Shown piece after piece: positions 1 to 7,075 of a stretch of DNA of 36,516 nucleotides. Numbering within the stretch: the first letter of the stretch is position 1; every line of letters starts with the position of its first letter. The notes under the pieces are model-generated. The model saw only the letters and a program-made list of their open reading frames with translations. It did no database searches and was not told where the DNA came from. The stretch covers positions 1-36,516 of the forward strand of contig NZ_JAUSNF010000015.1 in assembly GCF_030646255.1 (NCBI RefSeq). The letters run 5' to 3'. The position numbers and the translations under genes were made by a program. This DNA is from Candidatus Burarchaeum sp. (GTDB lineage Archaea > Micrarchaeota > Micrarchaeia > Burarchaeales > Burarchaeaceae).

Positions 1-615
1 AAAATAAATGCCCAGTATAAGTGAATAAATTCCGAGTCCGGGTAAAATTTTGTAGCCGGCTTTTTTATTGAATAAAAATTCCCATAAAATTATGCATCCG
101 CCCGTTATTATGCAAAGATCCCGGAACCAAAAAGATATGCCTGCGAGCAACAAAGCAAGATAAAACTCAGTCGCTCTTTCAGTACGCATATATCTGAGAT
201 AAAACAGGAATGCCGCCAAAGAAGTGACGGCGCCCCACGCATCCGATGCAAACGTATAGCCCGAAGCCCAGAATGCAGGAGAGAATAGCATAATCATGCC
301 TGCAAAAACTGCCTGCGTGTCGCTTCCTCCGTTTTCCTTCGCAAGCAGATATGCAAGTACAACAAGGCCCAGGGCTCCTGCAAAAGCAACCACGGCAAAA
401 CCAATCTCTCCGAAGCCGGATATTGCGATGGCCTCTAAAATCGAAATTCCGGGCTGTCTTTCCCAAGCAACGAAACGCCAATTCTCCGTTACACCAATTA
501 TTGAGTAGGCATTATTGACGTAAACTGCTTCGTCCCACCACAAGACGACGTGAAAGTAGGCCAAGATAAAAATAACGGCGCAAGAAATAAGCATCAGTTT
601 CTGAAACGCGTTCAT
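1..615 (-). CDS. GT-C type membrane glycosyltransferase-like protein, N-terminal part (runs off left edge)
   Basis: An uninterrupted reading frame of 205 codons starts at ATG 615 and is still open at base 1, so the C-terminus is missing. The N-terminus (MNAFQKLMLISCAVIFILAY) is a membrane segment. It is followed by WWDEAVYVNNA near residues 28-38, the acidic DE-A-Y pattern found in the first extracytoplasmic loop of ArnT/PMT-like GT-C glycosyltransferases, which use lipid-linked sugars. Further hydrophobic segments fill the remainder, with an RYMRTERATEFYLALLLAG stretch typical of the cytoplasmic turn in this fold. The likely role is transfer of a sugar from a polyprenyl-phosphate donor at the cell surface. 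Substrate and acceptor cannot be told. The start lies about 27 bases from a TATA-like box shared with the divergent tatD gene, so the message is probably leaderless. The family call rests on the DE motif and topology only. Confidence 0.7.
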   Translation of the reverse strand, partial: MNAFQKLMLISCAVIFILAYFHVVLWWDEAVYVNNAYSIIGVTENWRFVAWERQPGISILEAIAISGFGEIGFAVVAFAGALGLVVLAYLLAKENGGSDTQAVFAGMIMLFSPAFWASGYTFASDAWGAVTSLAAFLFYLRYMRTERATEFYLALLLAGISFWFRDLCIITGGCIILWEFLFNKKAGYKILPGLGIYSLILGIYF

Positions 616-636
616 AAGATTCCAATGCCATTTGGA

Positions 637-648
637 TTTATTAAATGC
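637..648. promoter_or_regulatory. Shared bidirectional TATA box for the GT-C gene and tatD
   Basis: The near-symmetric sequence ATTTATTAAATG sits 27 bases before tatD ATG (667, +) and about 28 bases before the GT-C ATG (615, -). An archaeal TATA box this close to both start codons predicts two divergent leaderless transcripts from one element. Neither start has an obvious ribosome binding site, which fits. Confidence 0.55.
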
Positions 649-666
649 TTTTTCGTTAACTCCTGC

Positions 667-1389
667 ATGTTCGACGCGCACTGCCACCTCGAAACCGTGC
701 CAAAACTTGACGAGGCGCTCGCGGCCTGCCGCGCAAAGCTCAACGGCCTGATTACGTGCGGCTATGACCTGCCCAGCAGCGTGCGGAATGCCGAAATTGC
801 CGCGAGCAATCCTAATTACGTGTGGGCCTGCGGCGGTCTCGCTCCGCAGTACGCGATGAAGATGAACGACGACGAGGTTGCAAAAGTGTTCGGCTATCTG
901 CGCGAGCATGTCGACTCCTTCGTCGCCATCGGCGAGATTGGGCTGGACTACAAATGGGCTAAAACCGAGGGCGAGAAGGCGAGGCAAAAAACTGCTTTCG
1001 AGAAGCAAATTGCTCTTGCAAACGAGCTGCAAAAGCCCGTTGTCATACATTCACGCGAGGCCGAGGAGGAATGCGTTGAGCTGTTGCTTGCTGCCAAGTG
1101 CGAGCGCGTGCAGTTGCACTGCTTCAGCGGAACTGCGGAATTGGCGAAACGGGCCGCGGACTCCGGCTGGTTCATCTCAATCCCGCCGCTCAGGTCAAAG
1201 GCGCGGAAGCAAGCGGTTAAAAGCTTGGAGCTTGAATACTTGCTTGCCGAAAGTGATGCGCCCGCCATCGGCAAGGACCCGCTGGCATGCCTTGCGGGCG
1301 CGGAAATGATTGCGGAAGAGAAAGGGATGGAAAGGGGCGAAGTTGAGGCGGTGCTTGAAAAGAACTGCAGGCGCCTCTTCAGCATATAG
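667..1389 (+). CDS. tatD: TatD-like metal-dependent hydrolase/DNase
   Basis: 240 residues. The start at ATG 667 is chosen because the protein then opens with MFDAHCHLE, the usual TatD N-terminus, and a TATA box lies 27 bases upstream. The metal-site residues of the TatD TIM-barrel family are all visible: His5 and His7 in HCH, Glu90 in GEIGLDYKW, His128 in VIHSRE, His151 in LHCFSG and Asp197 in ESDAP. TatD enzymes are metal-dependent 3'-5' exonucleases, linked in other organisms to DNA repair and DNA degradation. The length is a little below the roughly 260 residues of bacterial TatD, as in many archaeal members. The next gene begins within ten bases of the stop, so the two are probably co-transcribed. 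The family is certain; the in vivo substrate is not. Confidence 0.9.
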   Translation: MFDAHCHLETVPKLDEALAACRAKLNGLITCGYDLPSSVRNAEIAASNPNYVWACGGLAPQYAMKMNDDEVAKVFGYLREHVDSFVAIGEIGLDYKWAKTEGEKARQKTAFEKQIALANELQKPVVIHSREAEEECVELLLAAKCERVQLHCFSGTAELAKRAADSGWFISIPPLRSKARKQAVKSLELEYLLAESDAPAIGKDPLACLAGAEMIAEEKGMERGEVEAVLEKNCRRLFSI

Positions 1390-1398
1390 GTGTTTTTC

Positions 1399-1869
1399 AT
1401 GCCGTCAATGATGGAAAAAATAAAGGCCCTTGTGAAGAAGGAGCGCAGGGAGCCGACTAAGAATATTGCATTGCTAGTGGACGGGCCGAACGTCATACGC
1501 AAGGACATCAATGTGGATTTGGAGGATGTGAAGCGCAAGCTCGCTAAATATGGAAGAATAAAGGTTTGCAAAATGTATTTGGACCAGTACGCGAGCGACA
1601 AGCTCATTGAGGCCATGACCAACCAGGGCTTTGAGCCTATCATCACAACGGGCGATGTCGATGTTACTTTAGCAGTGGATGCAATGCAGCAGGTCTACAA
1701 CCCCGCTATTCAGGTGATTGCACTCATGACAAGGGACACGGACTTCAGGCCTGTTTTAGTGAAGGCCAAGGAGCTGGGCAAGGAGACCATAGTCATAGGC
1801 GCGCAGCCGGGATTCTCGGCGGCTCTGCGGAATACGGCCGACGTTGTAATAATGGCTGAGACGCGGTAG
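1399..1869 (+). CDS. NYN (LabA/PIN-like) domain protein, probable ribonuclease
   Basis: 156 residues from ATG 1399. A GGTG ribosome binding site overlaps the tatD stop just upstream; an in-frame GTG at 1390 is less likely because it sits inside that site. The protein has the NYN-domain layout related to PIN nucleases: LLVDGPNVI with Asp28, TTGDVDVTLAVDA with Asp86 and Asp88, and MTRDTDFRPVLVKA with Asp113 and Asp115, ending in a Rossmann-like VIGAQPGFSAALRNTADVV strand. These acidic residues match the metal-binding cluster of the family. It resembles the conserved archaeal LabA/DUF88-type proteins. Members act as RNases, but the substrate of this group is unknown. The partner tatD encodes another metal-dependent nuclease, so the pair may act in nucleic-acid turnover (inference). 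Confidence 0.85.
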   Translation: MPSMMEKIKALVKKERREPTKNIALLVDGPNVIRKDINVDLEDVKRKLAKYGRIKVCKMYLDQYASDKLIEAMTNQGFEPIITTGDVDVTLAVDAMQQVYNPAIQVIALMTRDTDFRPVLVKAKELGKETIVIGAQPGFSAALRNTADVVIMAETR

Positions 1870-1901
1870 GAAAAGCAAAGCCCGTCGACCGATCAGCAGA
1901 A

Positions 1902-2759
1902 TTATTTCTCAAGCACAGGCACGCCGTTAAACTGTGTGCCATCGACTTCAATCTCAAGCGGCACTTCTGCCTTCACTGCGCCCGCATGGCTTATTGCAAC
2001 TCGTGCATCAACTGCCGCATGCGCGCTGCCCGGGCTCATGCGCAGCTCATTGCCTGAAAGCGAGAGCGAGAACGGCGTGGAATTGTCGGCGAGCATTGCT
2101 GTGAAATAGTTGTACTGCTGCGCATTGACATAGCCGCTTGCTTTGCCTCCGGGCGGTGCAATGCTGCCGCCTTCCGCATCCCTCAGGTCAAGCGAGACAA
2201 ACGTGCCTGCATCAGTCCAATTCCATGCACCCTCTGCAATGCAGCCAGCGCCGCATGCCTTGTCGAGCCGCACCTTGAGATAGTAGGCGTCGGCTTTGCC
2301 AGCGAGTGCAACTTCTTTCTCATTCCAACCCACATATGCATAGGTGAATTCAGGCGCCGTAAACCTGATGGCGGGCCGAACCGCGTTAATTTTTATTTTC
2401 GAGTTCGCGAGTTTAGCGTAATCCTCTTCAACAAATTTTTCATAACCTGCAACCGCGCCATCAGCATCCGCGAGCTGCGAAGGCATTGAGCCGCTGAATG
2501 ACAGGAGCACATGCGAGTCATTGCGCGATGCGTTGAAGGAAATGCCTGCGAGCGAAACAAAATCGTGCGCAACATCATCGGCAATTGCGGCGCGCTTCGA
2601 AACCTCAGCGAACGTCGGCTCGCCCTGCTTCCAGTTCATGGCGTCAATGGCTATGAGCACAAGTAACGATGCGATGAGCACGAAGATGAGCGTGAATGCA
2701 AATCCTTTCCTAGTGCTTCCAGCCCCGCCAATCCGCACGAATGCAAGTTCTTTTCTCAT
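1902..2759 (-). CDS. Pilin-like surface protein, fifth gene of the pilin-like operon
   Basis: 285 residues. Its ATG overlaps the TGA of the preceding gene (ATGA), showing translational coupling. The N-terminus carries basic residues, then RKGFAFTLIFVL and a single hydrophobic helix to about residue 42, then a long hydrophilic, β-rich extracellular part. This is the layout of archaeal type IV pilin-like proteins, but the QxSxE cleavage motif is degenerate here (GFAFT). Two Cys in KACGAGC near residues 167-171 could form a disulfide. It is the last gene of the operon; no terminator stands out before the convergent NYN gene, 32 bases away. It could be a minor pilin or simply a membrane-anchored surface protein. 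The exact function is unknown. Confidence 0.65.
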   Translation of the reverse strand: MRKELAFVRIGGAGSTRKGFAFTLIFVLIASLLVLIAIDAMNWKQGEPTFAEVSKRAAIADDVAHDFVSLAGISFNASRNDSHVLLSFSGSMPSQLADADGAVAGYEKFVEEDYAKLANSKIKINAVRPAIRFTAPEFTYAYVGWNEKEVALAGKADAYYLKVRLDKACGAGCIAEGAWNWTDAGTFVSLDLRDAEGGSIAPPGGKASGYVNAQQYNYFTAMLADNSTPFSLSLSGNELRMSPGSAHAAVDARVAISHAGAVKAEVPLEIEVDGTQFNGVPVLEK

Positions 2760-3157
2760 GCTCCCGACCTCTCACAAACCTTTGCCTCGCCCATGAGCAC
2801 CTGAAGTTCTCCCGCAGCGCCCTGCCGTACAAAACTCCTGTATGCAACGCTCTCTTTGCCCGCAGGGCAGCCGCATGCATATGCCGCATCAATAACTTTC
2901 CCTTCAGCCCCTGCCTCGCGCACCACAATCGAGCCGCACCTGTTGGCCTGCAGGAAAAGCTGGCGCACCTGCGTGTCGTCCAGCACCTGCCCATTATCGA
3001 GCGCAGCCAGTACATCGGGTGCAAAATGCGCGTCAGTGTGCGTAAGCGCGGGTTTGTAGTTGACGACCACAAACGCAACCGACAGCAGCACAACTAGGAA
3101 TGCGGCTGCCGAAACCGCATCAATCGTAAAAATGAATCCGCGCCGATTTTTTTGCAT
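2756..3157 (-). CDS. Pilin-like protein with GFxFTxDA N-terminus
   Basis: 133 residues. The ATG at 3157 has GAGGAGGG upstream. The N-terminus has NRRGFIFTIDAVSAAAF followed by a hydrophobic helix. The arginine-glycine site plus 'FTIDA' is a variant of the archaeal prepilin cleavage context, with Asp in place of the usual Glu at about position +5. The mature part has two Cys pairs (around CGSI and YACGCPAG, then KVC), which suggests disulfides in an extracellular domain. It sits between two similar genes in the same orientation and its stop overlaps the next start by ATGA. A minor pilin or pseudopilin is the best reading. No sequence feature identifies a specific pilus type. Confidence 0.65.
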   Translation of the reverse strand: MQKNRRGFIFTIDAVSAAAFLVVLLSVAFVVVNYKPALTHTDAHFAPDVLAALDNGQVLDDTQVRQLFLQANRCGSIVVREAGAEGKVIDAAYACGCPAGKESVAYRSFVRQGAAGELQVLMGEAKVCERSGA

Positions 3158-3184
3158 TTAATTTTCCCTCCTCGCCACCACCAA

Positions 3185-3712
3185 CTACTTCCTCCACACC
3201 TTCATCACTGCAAATACTGGCTCGCCGTCAAGTCTCGCAACGCGCCTGCTCACGAAAACACTGCCTTCGCCTGCAGGCTGATTGCCTGTCGAATAGAGCC
3301 GCGAGCCGTCTGCAGAAAGCACCTCGAATTCAAACTCATAGGCCGCGCCCTCGCGCAGGAGGCCAAGCCTCGCACGCAGCTCATCCCGCTCAGCAGGCGC
3401 GGCCGCAAGTTGCTCGAATTTTATGAACTGTACTATCTTACCTGCATCCAGCACGCCCCTTGAGTCAGCAAGCCCGATCGAGTGCATGTCTTCATTTAGT
3501 TCCTTCCAGTCCGAAGGTGAGCCCGGAGTGAGCACGAGCTGCGAGAGCGCCATGTCTGCCACTGACGAGCCCTCCTCATAGCGAGCCTGCGATGCGCCTG
3601 CAATAGTATTTGAAGCAACCAGCACGATGCCGAGCAGCACCACGGCTACTGTTGACGCGAACATGAGGTCATAGCTTATGACTTGCCCCTTTCTAGTGCC
3701 GTTCATAATCAT
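3185..3712 (-). CDS. Pilin-like protein with GQVISYDL N-terminus
   Basis: 175 residues. The ATG at 3712 overlaps the TGA of the upstream gene (ATGA); an alternative ATG lies two codons later. After a short basic leader the sequence RKGQVISYDLMFAS leads into a hydrophobic helix of about 20 residues. This resembles the class III signal QxSxE but with QVISYD, so the key acidic residue is Asp and is displaced by one. The remainder is hydrophilic with mixed α/β character and no Cys-rich domain. Position and architecture place it with the pilin-like operon. The processing peptidase and the assembly ATPase are not in the window, so membership of a true pilus is inferred. Confidence 0.65.
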   Translation of the reverse strand: MIMNGTRKGQVISYDLMFASTVAVVLLGIVLVASNTIAGASQARYEEGSSVADMALSQLVLTPGSPSDWKELNEDMHSIGLADSRGVLDAGKIVQFIKFEQLAAAPAERDELRARLGLLREGAAYEFEFEVLSADGSRLYSTGNQPAGEGSVFVSRRVARLDGEPVFAVMKVWRK

Positions 3713-4173
3713 GCGCCCTTCACCGTAATCTTGCCGTCCGCCTCTTTTCTCACAACCGCATTCTTTGCACCGTCAAGTTCAAACGCAACATCATCTGTCA
3801 ATATGGGCGAAGATACGATGCTCTTGGCCTCGCTCGAGCCCCATGCAACCAATACATTCCTGCCCTGCACCGCGAGTTCGAGACCTTCCGCATCCGTGAG
3901 GCTCACACGCGCCTCGCTGCCCGGAAGACCCTGCCCAACAGCAACTATGGCGCCGGCCAGCCTATCTGCAATTGTCTGTGCGTGCCGCGCCCCGCTCCCG
4001 CCGGCCCAAACATTCTGCATGTTGGCATAGACTGCAAAGAGCGAGATGAGGATTGCAATCGCGAAGAATGAGATTATGAGCAATTCGATACTCATCTGTG
4101 CCCGCAGCGAGTTCGCCCGCCCCTGCCGGGAGCACGACAGCACCATGCCCTTTTCCTGCCTAGGCGAGCACAT
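3709..4173 (-). CDS. Type IV pilin-like protein with class III signal peptide
   Basis: 154 residues if started at ATG 4173, which has GGTGATG about six bases upstream and overlaps the previous gene by 14 bases. ATG 4146 is an alternative that gives a leader length closer to normal. The leader ends in SLRAQMSIELLIISFF, a good match to the archaeal class III prepilin motif QxSxE followed by a hydrophobic helix. In this family EppA/FlaK-like peptidases cleave before the Gln. The mature protein has a helix followed by a β-rich C-terminal part. With the first gene of the operon it is the clearest pilin candidate of the set. Confidence 0.75.
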   Translation of the reverse strand: MCSPRQEKGMVLSCSRQGRANSLRAQMSIELLIISFFAIAILISLFAVYANMQNVWAGGSGARHAQTIADRLAGAIVAVGQGLPGSEARVSLTDAEGLELAVQGRNVLVAWGSSEAKSIVSSPILTDDVAFELDGAKNAVVRKEADGKITVKGA

Positions 4174-4876
4174 CAGCCATCACCCTGAGGTTGAACTGCT
4201 CGCCGTTGCTCGCATCCACTTCAAGCGAGCCGGCATAGGTGCCCGGGGCCTCGCTGCTCCAGAAGCTGATATCAACCGTGCGCGACTCGCCGGGTGCAAG
4301 TGAAATGGAATTGGTGGAAAGCAGTGCGCCCGCGCCGGGATTCTGCCAGTCCAGCGCGAGCGAGACTGTGAGCGGTTCTGCGCCCGTATTCGTAAACGTA
4401 ATTTTTCCCTCAGCCGCGCCCAGCTTGCCCATATATGCGTACACTATTGTGGGCTCGACTGAGAGCGAAGTCTTTCCTATTACAACAGCGCCCTGGACAG
4501 CCCGCACGCGCACGGTGTGCTCGCCCGCAACATCGGGCAGCGAGCCTTGCAGGGGCGCACTGCTCTGGGCATTAATGTCCATGGGCCCGCGCGGGCCCCG
4601 TATCTGCACCCCGAGCAAATTGCCATCCACAAAACTTGCGCCTTTCACGACCGTAGCTGGCAGAACCAGCTGCACGAGCCTCTCGCTGCCCGCGCCCTCG
4701 GAGTAAACCTCGTCTGCAGCAGAAGCAATGCCGTTTATGCCCGCGCGCGCAATCTCCGCATCCGCATAGGTGCGCGTGTCGCTCAGCCTGATGCCGCCCG
4801 CATCGAGCATGATGCCAAGGACGAGCATAAGGCCTGTAAGTATGATTATGACCTCGACACTCGACTGGGCCCGCAT
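4160..4876 (-). CDS. Type IV pilin-like protein with C-terminal Ig-like domain
   Basis: 238 residues from ATG 4876; a TTG two codons earlier is possible but the ATG lies 26 bases from a TATA box. The very short leader MRAQSSVEVIIILTG is a textbook class III prepilin signal (Q-S-S-V-E, then hydrophobic). Residues about 145-238 form a β-rich segment with the pattern of a CARDB/Ig-like domain ('GKITFTNTGAEPLTVSL', 'LAPGESRTVDISFW', 'PGTYAGSLEVDASNG'), common in archaeal surface proteins. First gene of a five-gene operon whose members overlap or nearly touch. It is probably the leaderless first cistron and possibly the main structural subunit, though that ranking is a guess. Confidence 0.78.
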   Translation of the reverse strand: MRAQSSVEVIIILTGLMLVLGIMLDAGGIRLSDTRTYADAEIARAGINGIASAADEVYSEGAGSERLVQLVLPATVVKGASFVDGNLLGVQIRGPRGPMDINAQSSAPLQGSLPDVAGEHTVRVRAVQGAVVIGKTSLSVEPTIVYAYMGKLGAAEGKITFTNTGAEPLTVSLALDWQNPGAGALLSTNSISLAPGESRTVDISFWSSEAPGTYAGSLEVDASNGEQFNLRVMADVLA

Positions 4877-4897
4877 GTGCAAATCTTTCAGGCGTGG

Positions 4898-4906
4898 TTT
4901 AAATAG
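4898..4906 (-). promoter_or_regulatory. TATA box of the pilin-like operon
   Basis: On the minus strand CTATTTAAA is centred 26 bases before ATG 4876. This spacing predicts a leaderless transcript beginning at or near the first codon. Confidence 0.55.
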
Positions 4907-4951
4907 CTATCTTGGCCGCATGCCGTGCCGCCTAAACTAAAAACGCGCCAG

Positions 4952-4965
4952 AAATTTATTTAAAC
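4952..4965 (+). promoter_or_regulatory. TATA box of the repeat/propeller surface-protein gene
   Basis: AAATTTATTTAAAC lies about 50 bases before ATG 5012. A start of transcription about 25 bases downstream leaves a leader of roughly 26 bases containing GGGGTGG, in contrast to the leaderless operon on the other strand. Confidence 0.5.
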
Positions 4966-5011
4966 AATGCGGTTGCATACGCTATCCAACTTTTTCATTG
5001 GGGGTGGGCGC

Positions 5012-6967
5012 ATGAAGGGACTTGCGAAAACTGGTTTTATCGGAATCTTGGTGGCAGTATTGCTTCTGTCAGCCACGGCAGTATATGCGCCGGGAGCGGC
5101 GCTATGCAATGATGGCAATGATAATGACGGCGACGGGTTGACGGACTATCCCACTGATCCTGGCTGCAGCAGCAGAAAGGACACGACTGAAACAGGAACA
5201 ATCGCGTGCGACAATAATGCGGATGACGATTCGGACGGCAAGACAGATTATAAACTCAACGGCTCGGGCGACCCCGGCTGCACGGGAGCGTCAGATACGA
5301 ACGAGCGCGGCACGTTGCTGTGCGACAACGGCGCGGATGACGCGGATGCGGACTCTTTGAGCGACTATCCGAACGACCTCGGCTGCACCGGCCCTTCGGA
5401 CAACATCGAGGTGAACGGCCAATGCGACGACCTTATGGACAATGACGGCGACACGCTTACGGACTACTCGAGCGACCCGGGCTGCGCCTCCTACTCGGAT
5501 GCAAGCGAACGCGGAACGGCGCAGTGCGATGACGGACTGGATAATGACGCTGACAACTGGGTCGATTACCCTGACGACCCCAGCTGCGCAAGCGCGACGG
5601 ACAATGATGAGTCCCCTGCAGACACGCCCGCAAGCCCGCCCCAGACAAGCCAAAAATACATCTACCTATATGCTGGCGAACCCGACATTGACGTGAATCC
5701 CGCAGACCCTGCGAATTTGGCAGTTTCAGGCATTGGGCCAACAGGGAGCACTACGCCAGTATTTTATACTCTTGACGGAGGCATCACATGGAATCGCAGC
5801 AAATCCAACGTGTATATGGGCGGTAGCGACCCTAACATAAACTATGATGCACATGGAAATCTTTATTATAGCACAATAGACACATTCTTTGATCCTAACG
5901 ACCACGAGGTAATAAGCGTATCAAAATCAGTCAATAAGGGCGCCAATTTCACATCAAAGACAGCGGCAATAAACAGGACCACAATATTCAGGATGCCTGA
6001 CGGGTCGAACAGGACAATGTGCCCGGATTCGAACCTGACAGTAGCGGACGTCGACTATCCCAAGCTCGGAGCCGACAGGTTCATCGGCTCTCCGCATGCA
6101 AGCAACGTCTACGTCATGGCAAAGGTCACATACGATATGAACAACAATAGCCAATGCGATGGCAATGAGCCGTTCATCACAAGCATCGTCCGCTCAGCGG
6201 ATGGCGGCGCGACCTGGAAGGACGGCCAGTCTATTTCCATCGGCGCCTTCATGGAGAATATTGGCGTGGGCCCGACAGGCAACGTTTATCTTGCCCTCGG
6301 CAGCAGCCCTGCGACGCCCAGCGATGCCCCGCCTCAGTATGGCACATACATCTGCAACAGTTCCTCTCCTTACAGCCCTAACAATGGCATCGCACTTTGG
6401 AAATCGACTGATGGCGGGGCGCATTTCGGCAACGGGACTTGCATCTACCCTGCAAACGCATCCATCCTTACGCGGGGCCCTGCCATGGTGGGCGTCGATC
6501 CCTCGAATGCGAACAACGTATATGTGATTTTCGATGCCTATCTGATACTAAACGGCAGCTATATCAGGGTTTACAGCATAAAGTCAACAGATGGCGGCGC
6601 AACGTGGAGTTCGCCAGTTCTTGTCGACGACAATGCCACAAGCGACAAGTCGAGGGCAAGGATAAGCGTATCCGGGAACGGCCGCGTGGATGCTGCCTGG
6701 TTTGACTACCGCAACAGCAATAGCACAGACCACAAGCGTTCTTCAGTGAACACAATGGACATCTATTATTCCTACAGCCTTGACGGCGGGAATACGTGGG
6801 CGGCGAACGTCCGGGCAAGCAACGTTACGGCGCGGTACGAGGGTGTCGGAAATGACTACATAGGCATAGTGTCTTCGGGCAAGAAGGCATACGTGTCGTA
6901 TGCGCAAAAAACCAACACATCTTCAAATAACGACTATGCGTACGTAAGTACGATACAGCACCCATAA
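5012..6967 (+). CDS. Secreted protein: five Cys/Asp-rich Ca-binding-type repeats plus Asp-box (BNR) propeller
   Basis: 651 residues. ATG 5012 is chosen because GGGGTGG stands just upstream and the protein then opens with a clean signal peptide (MKGLAKTGFIGILVAVLLLS, predicted cut after VYA); an upstream ATG at 4967 would hide it. Residues about 33-210 hold five repeats of about 35 residues built on C-x-DGxDNDxDGxxDYPxDPGC, with Asp/Asn spacing like EF-hand or thrombospondin type-3 calcium loops and two Cys per unit. Residues about 230-651 carry five to six Asp-box motifs (S/T-x-D-G-G-x-T-W: TLDGGITW, SADGGATW, STDGGATW, SLDGGNTW) that mark sialidase-fold β-propellers. The sialidase catalytic Arg triad and RIP motif are not recognisable, so enzymatic activity is not claimed. 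It is likely a calcium-stabilised surface adhesin or glycan-binding protein. No C-terminal anchor is seen. Confidence 0.8.
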   Translation: MKGLAKTGFIGILVAVLLLSATAVYAPGAALCNDGNDNDGDGLTDYPTDPGCSSRKDTTETGTIACDNNADDDSDGKTDYKLNGSGDPGCTGASDTNERGTLLCDNGADDADADSLSDYPNDLGCTGPSDNIEVNGQCDDLMDNDGDTLTDYSSDPGCASYSDASERGTAQCDDGLDNDADNWVDYPDDPSCASATDNDESPADTPASPPQTSQKYIYLYAGEPDIDVNPADPANLAVSGIGPTGSTTPVFYTLDGGITWNRSKSNVYMGGSDPNINYDAHGNLYYSTIDTFFDPNDHEVISVSKSVNKGANFTSKTAAINRTTIFRMPDGSNRTMCPDSNLTVADVDYPKLGADRFIGSPHASNVYVMAKVTYDMNNNSQCDGNEPFITSIVRSADGGATWKDGQSISIGAFMENIGVGPTGNVYLALGSSPATPSDAPPQYGTYICNSSSPYSPNNGIALWKSTDGGAHFGNGTCIYPANASILTRGPAMVGVDPSNANNVYVIFDAYLILNGSYIRVYSIKSTDGGATWSSPVLVDDNATSDKSRARISVSGNGRVDAAWFDYRNSNSTDHKRSSVNTMDIYYSYSLDGGNTWAANVRASNVTARYEGVGNDYIGIVSSGKKAYVSYAQKTNTSSNNDYAYVSTIQHP

Positions 6968-7044
6968 AGCGCGTGACGCAGTAGCCGCCCCTCGCCCTTT
7001 GGCCCGCCCCGGGCAGTTTCGCGCCCGCCTACCCGCGCGTCTAG

Positions 7045-7059
7045 CTTTTTATTTTTTTG
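7045..7059 (+). promoter_or_regulatory. TATA-like promoter of the purine operon
   Basis: CTTTTTATTTTTTTG centred about 26 bases before the purL ATG at 7076 in an otherwise GC-rich gap. There is no ribosome binding site before purL, so a leaderless purL message is likely. The T-run could equally help terminate the upstream gene. Confidence 0.45.
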
Positions 7060-7075
7060 CCACCATTAGGGCATT

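Noticed and set aside
948-1646. 232-codon minus-strand frame across tatD and the NYN gene
   Set aside because: Ser/Phe-rich shadow of two well-supported plus-strand genes, with no start signals.
5012-6967. Calling the Asp-box protein a sialidase
   Set aside because: Asp boxes occur in many propellers; the catalytic Arg triad, Tyr/Glu pair and RIP motif could not be recognised.
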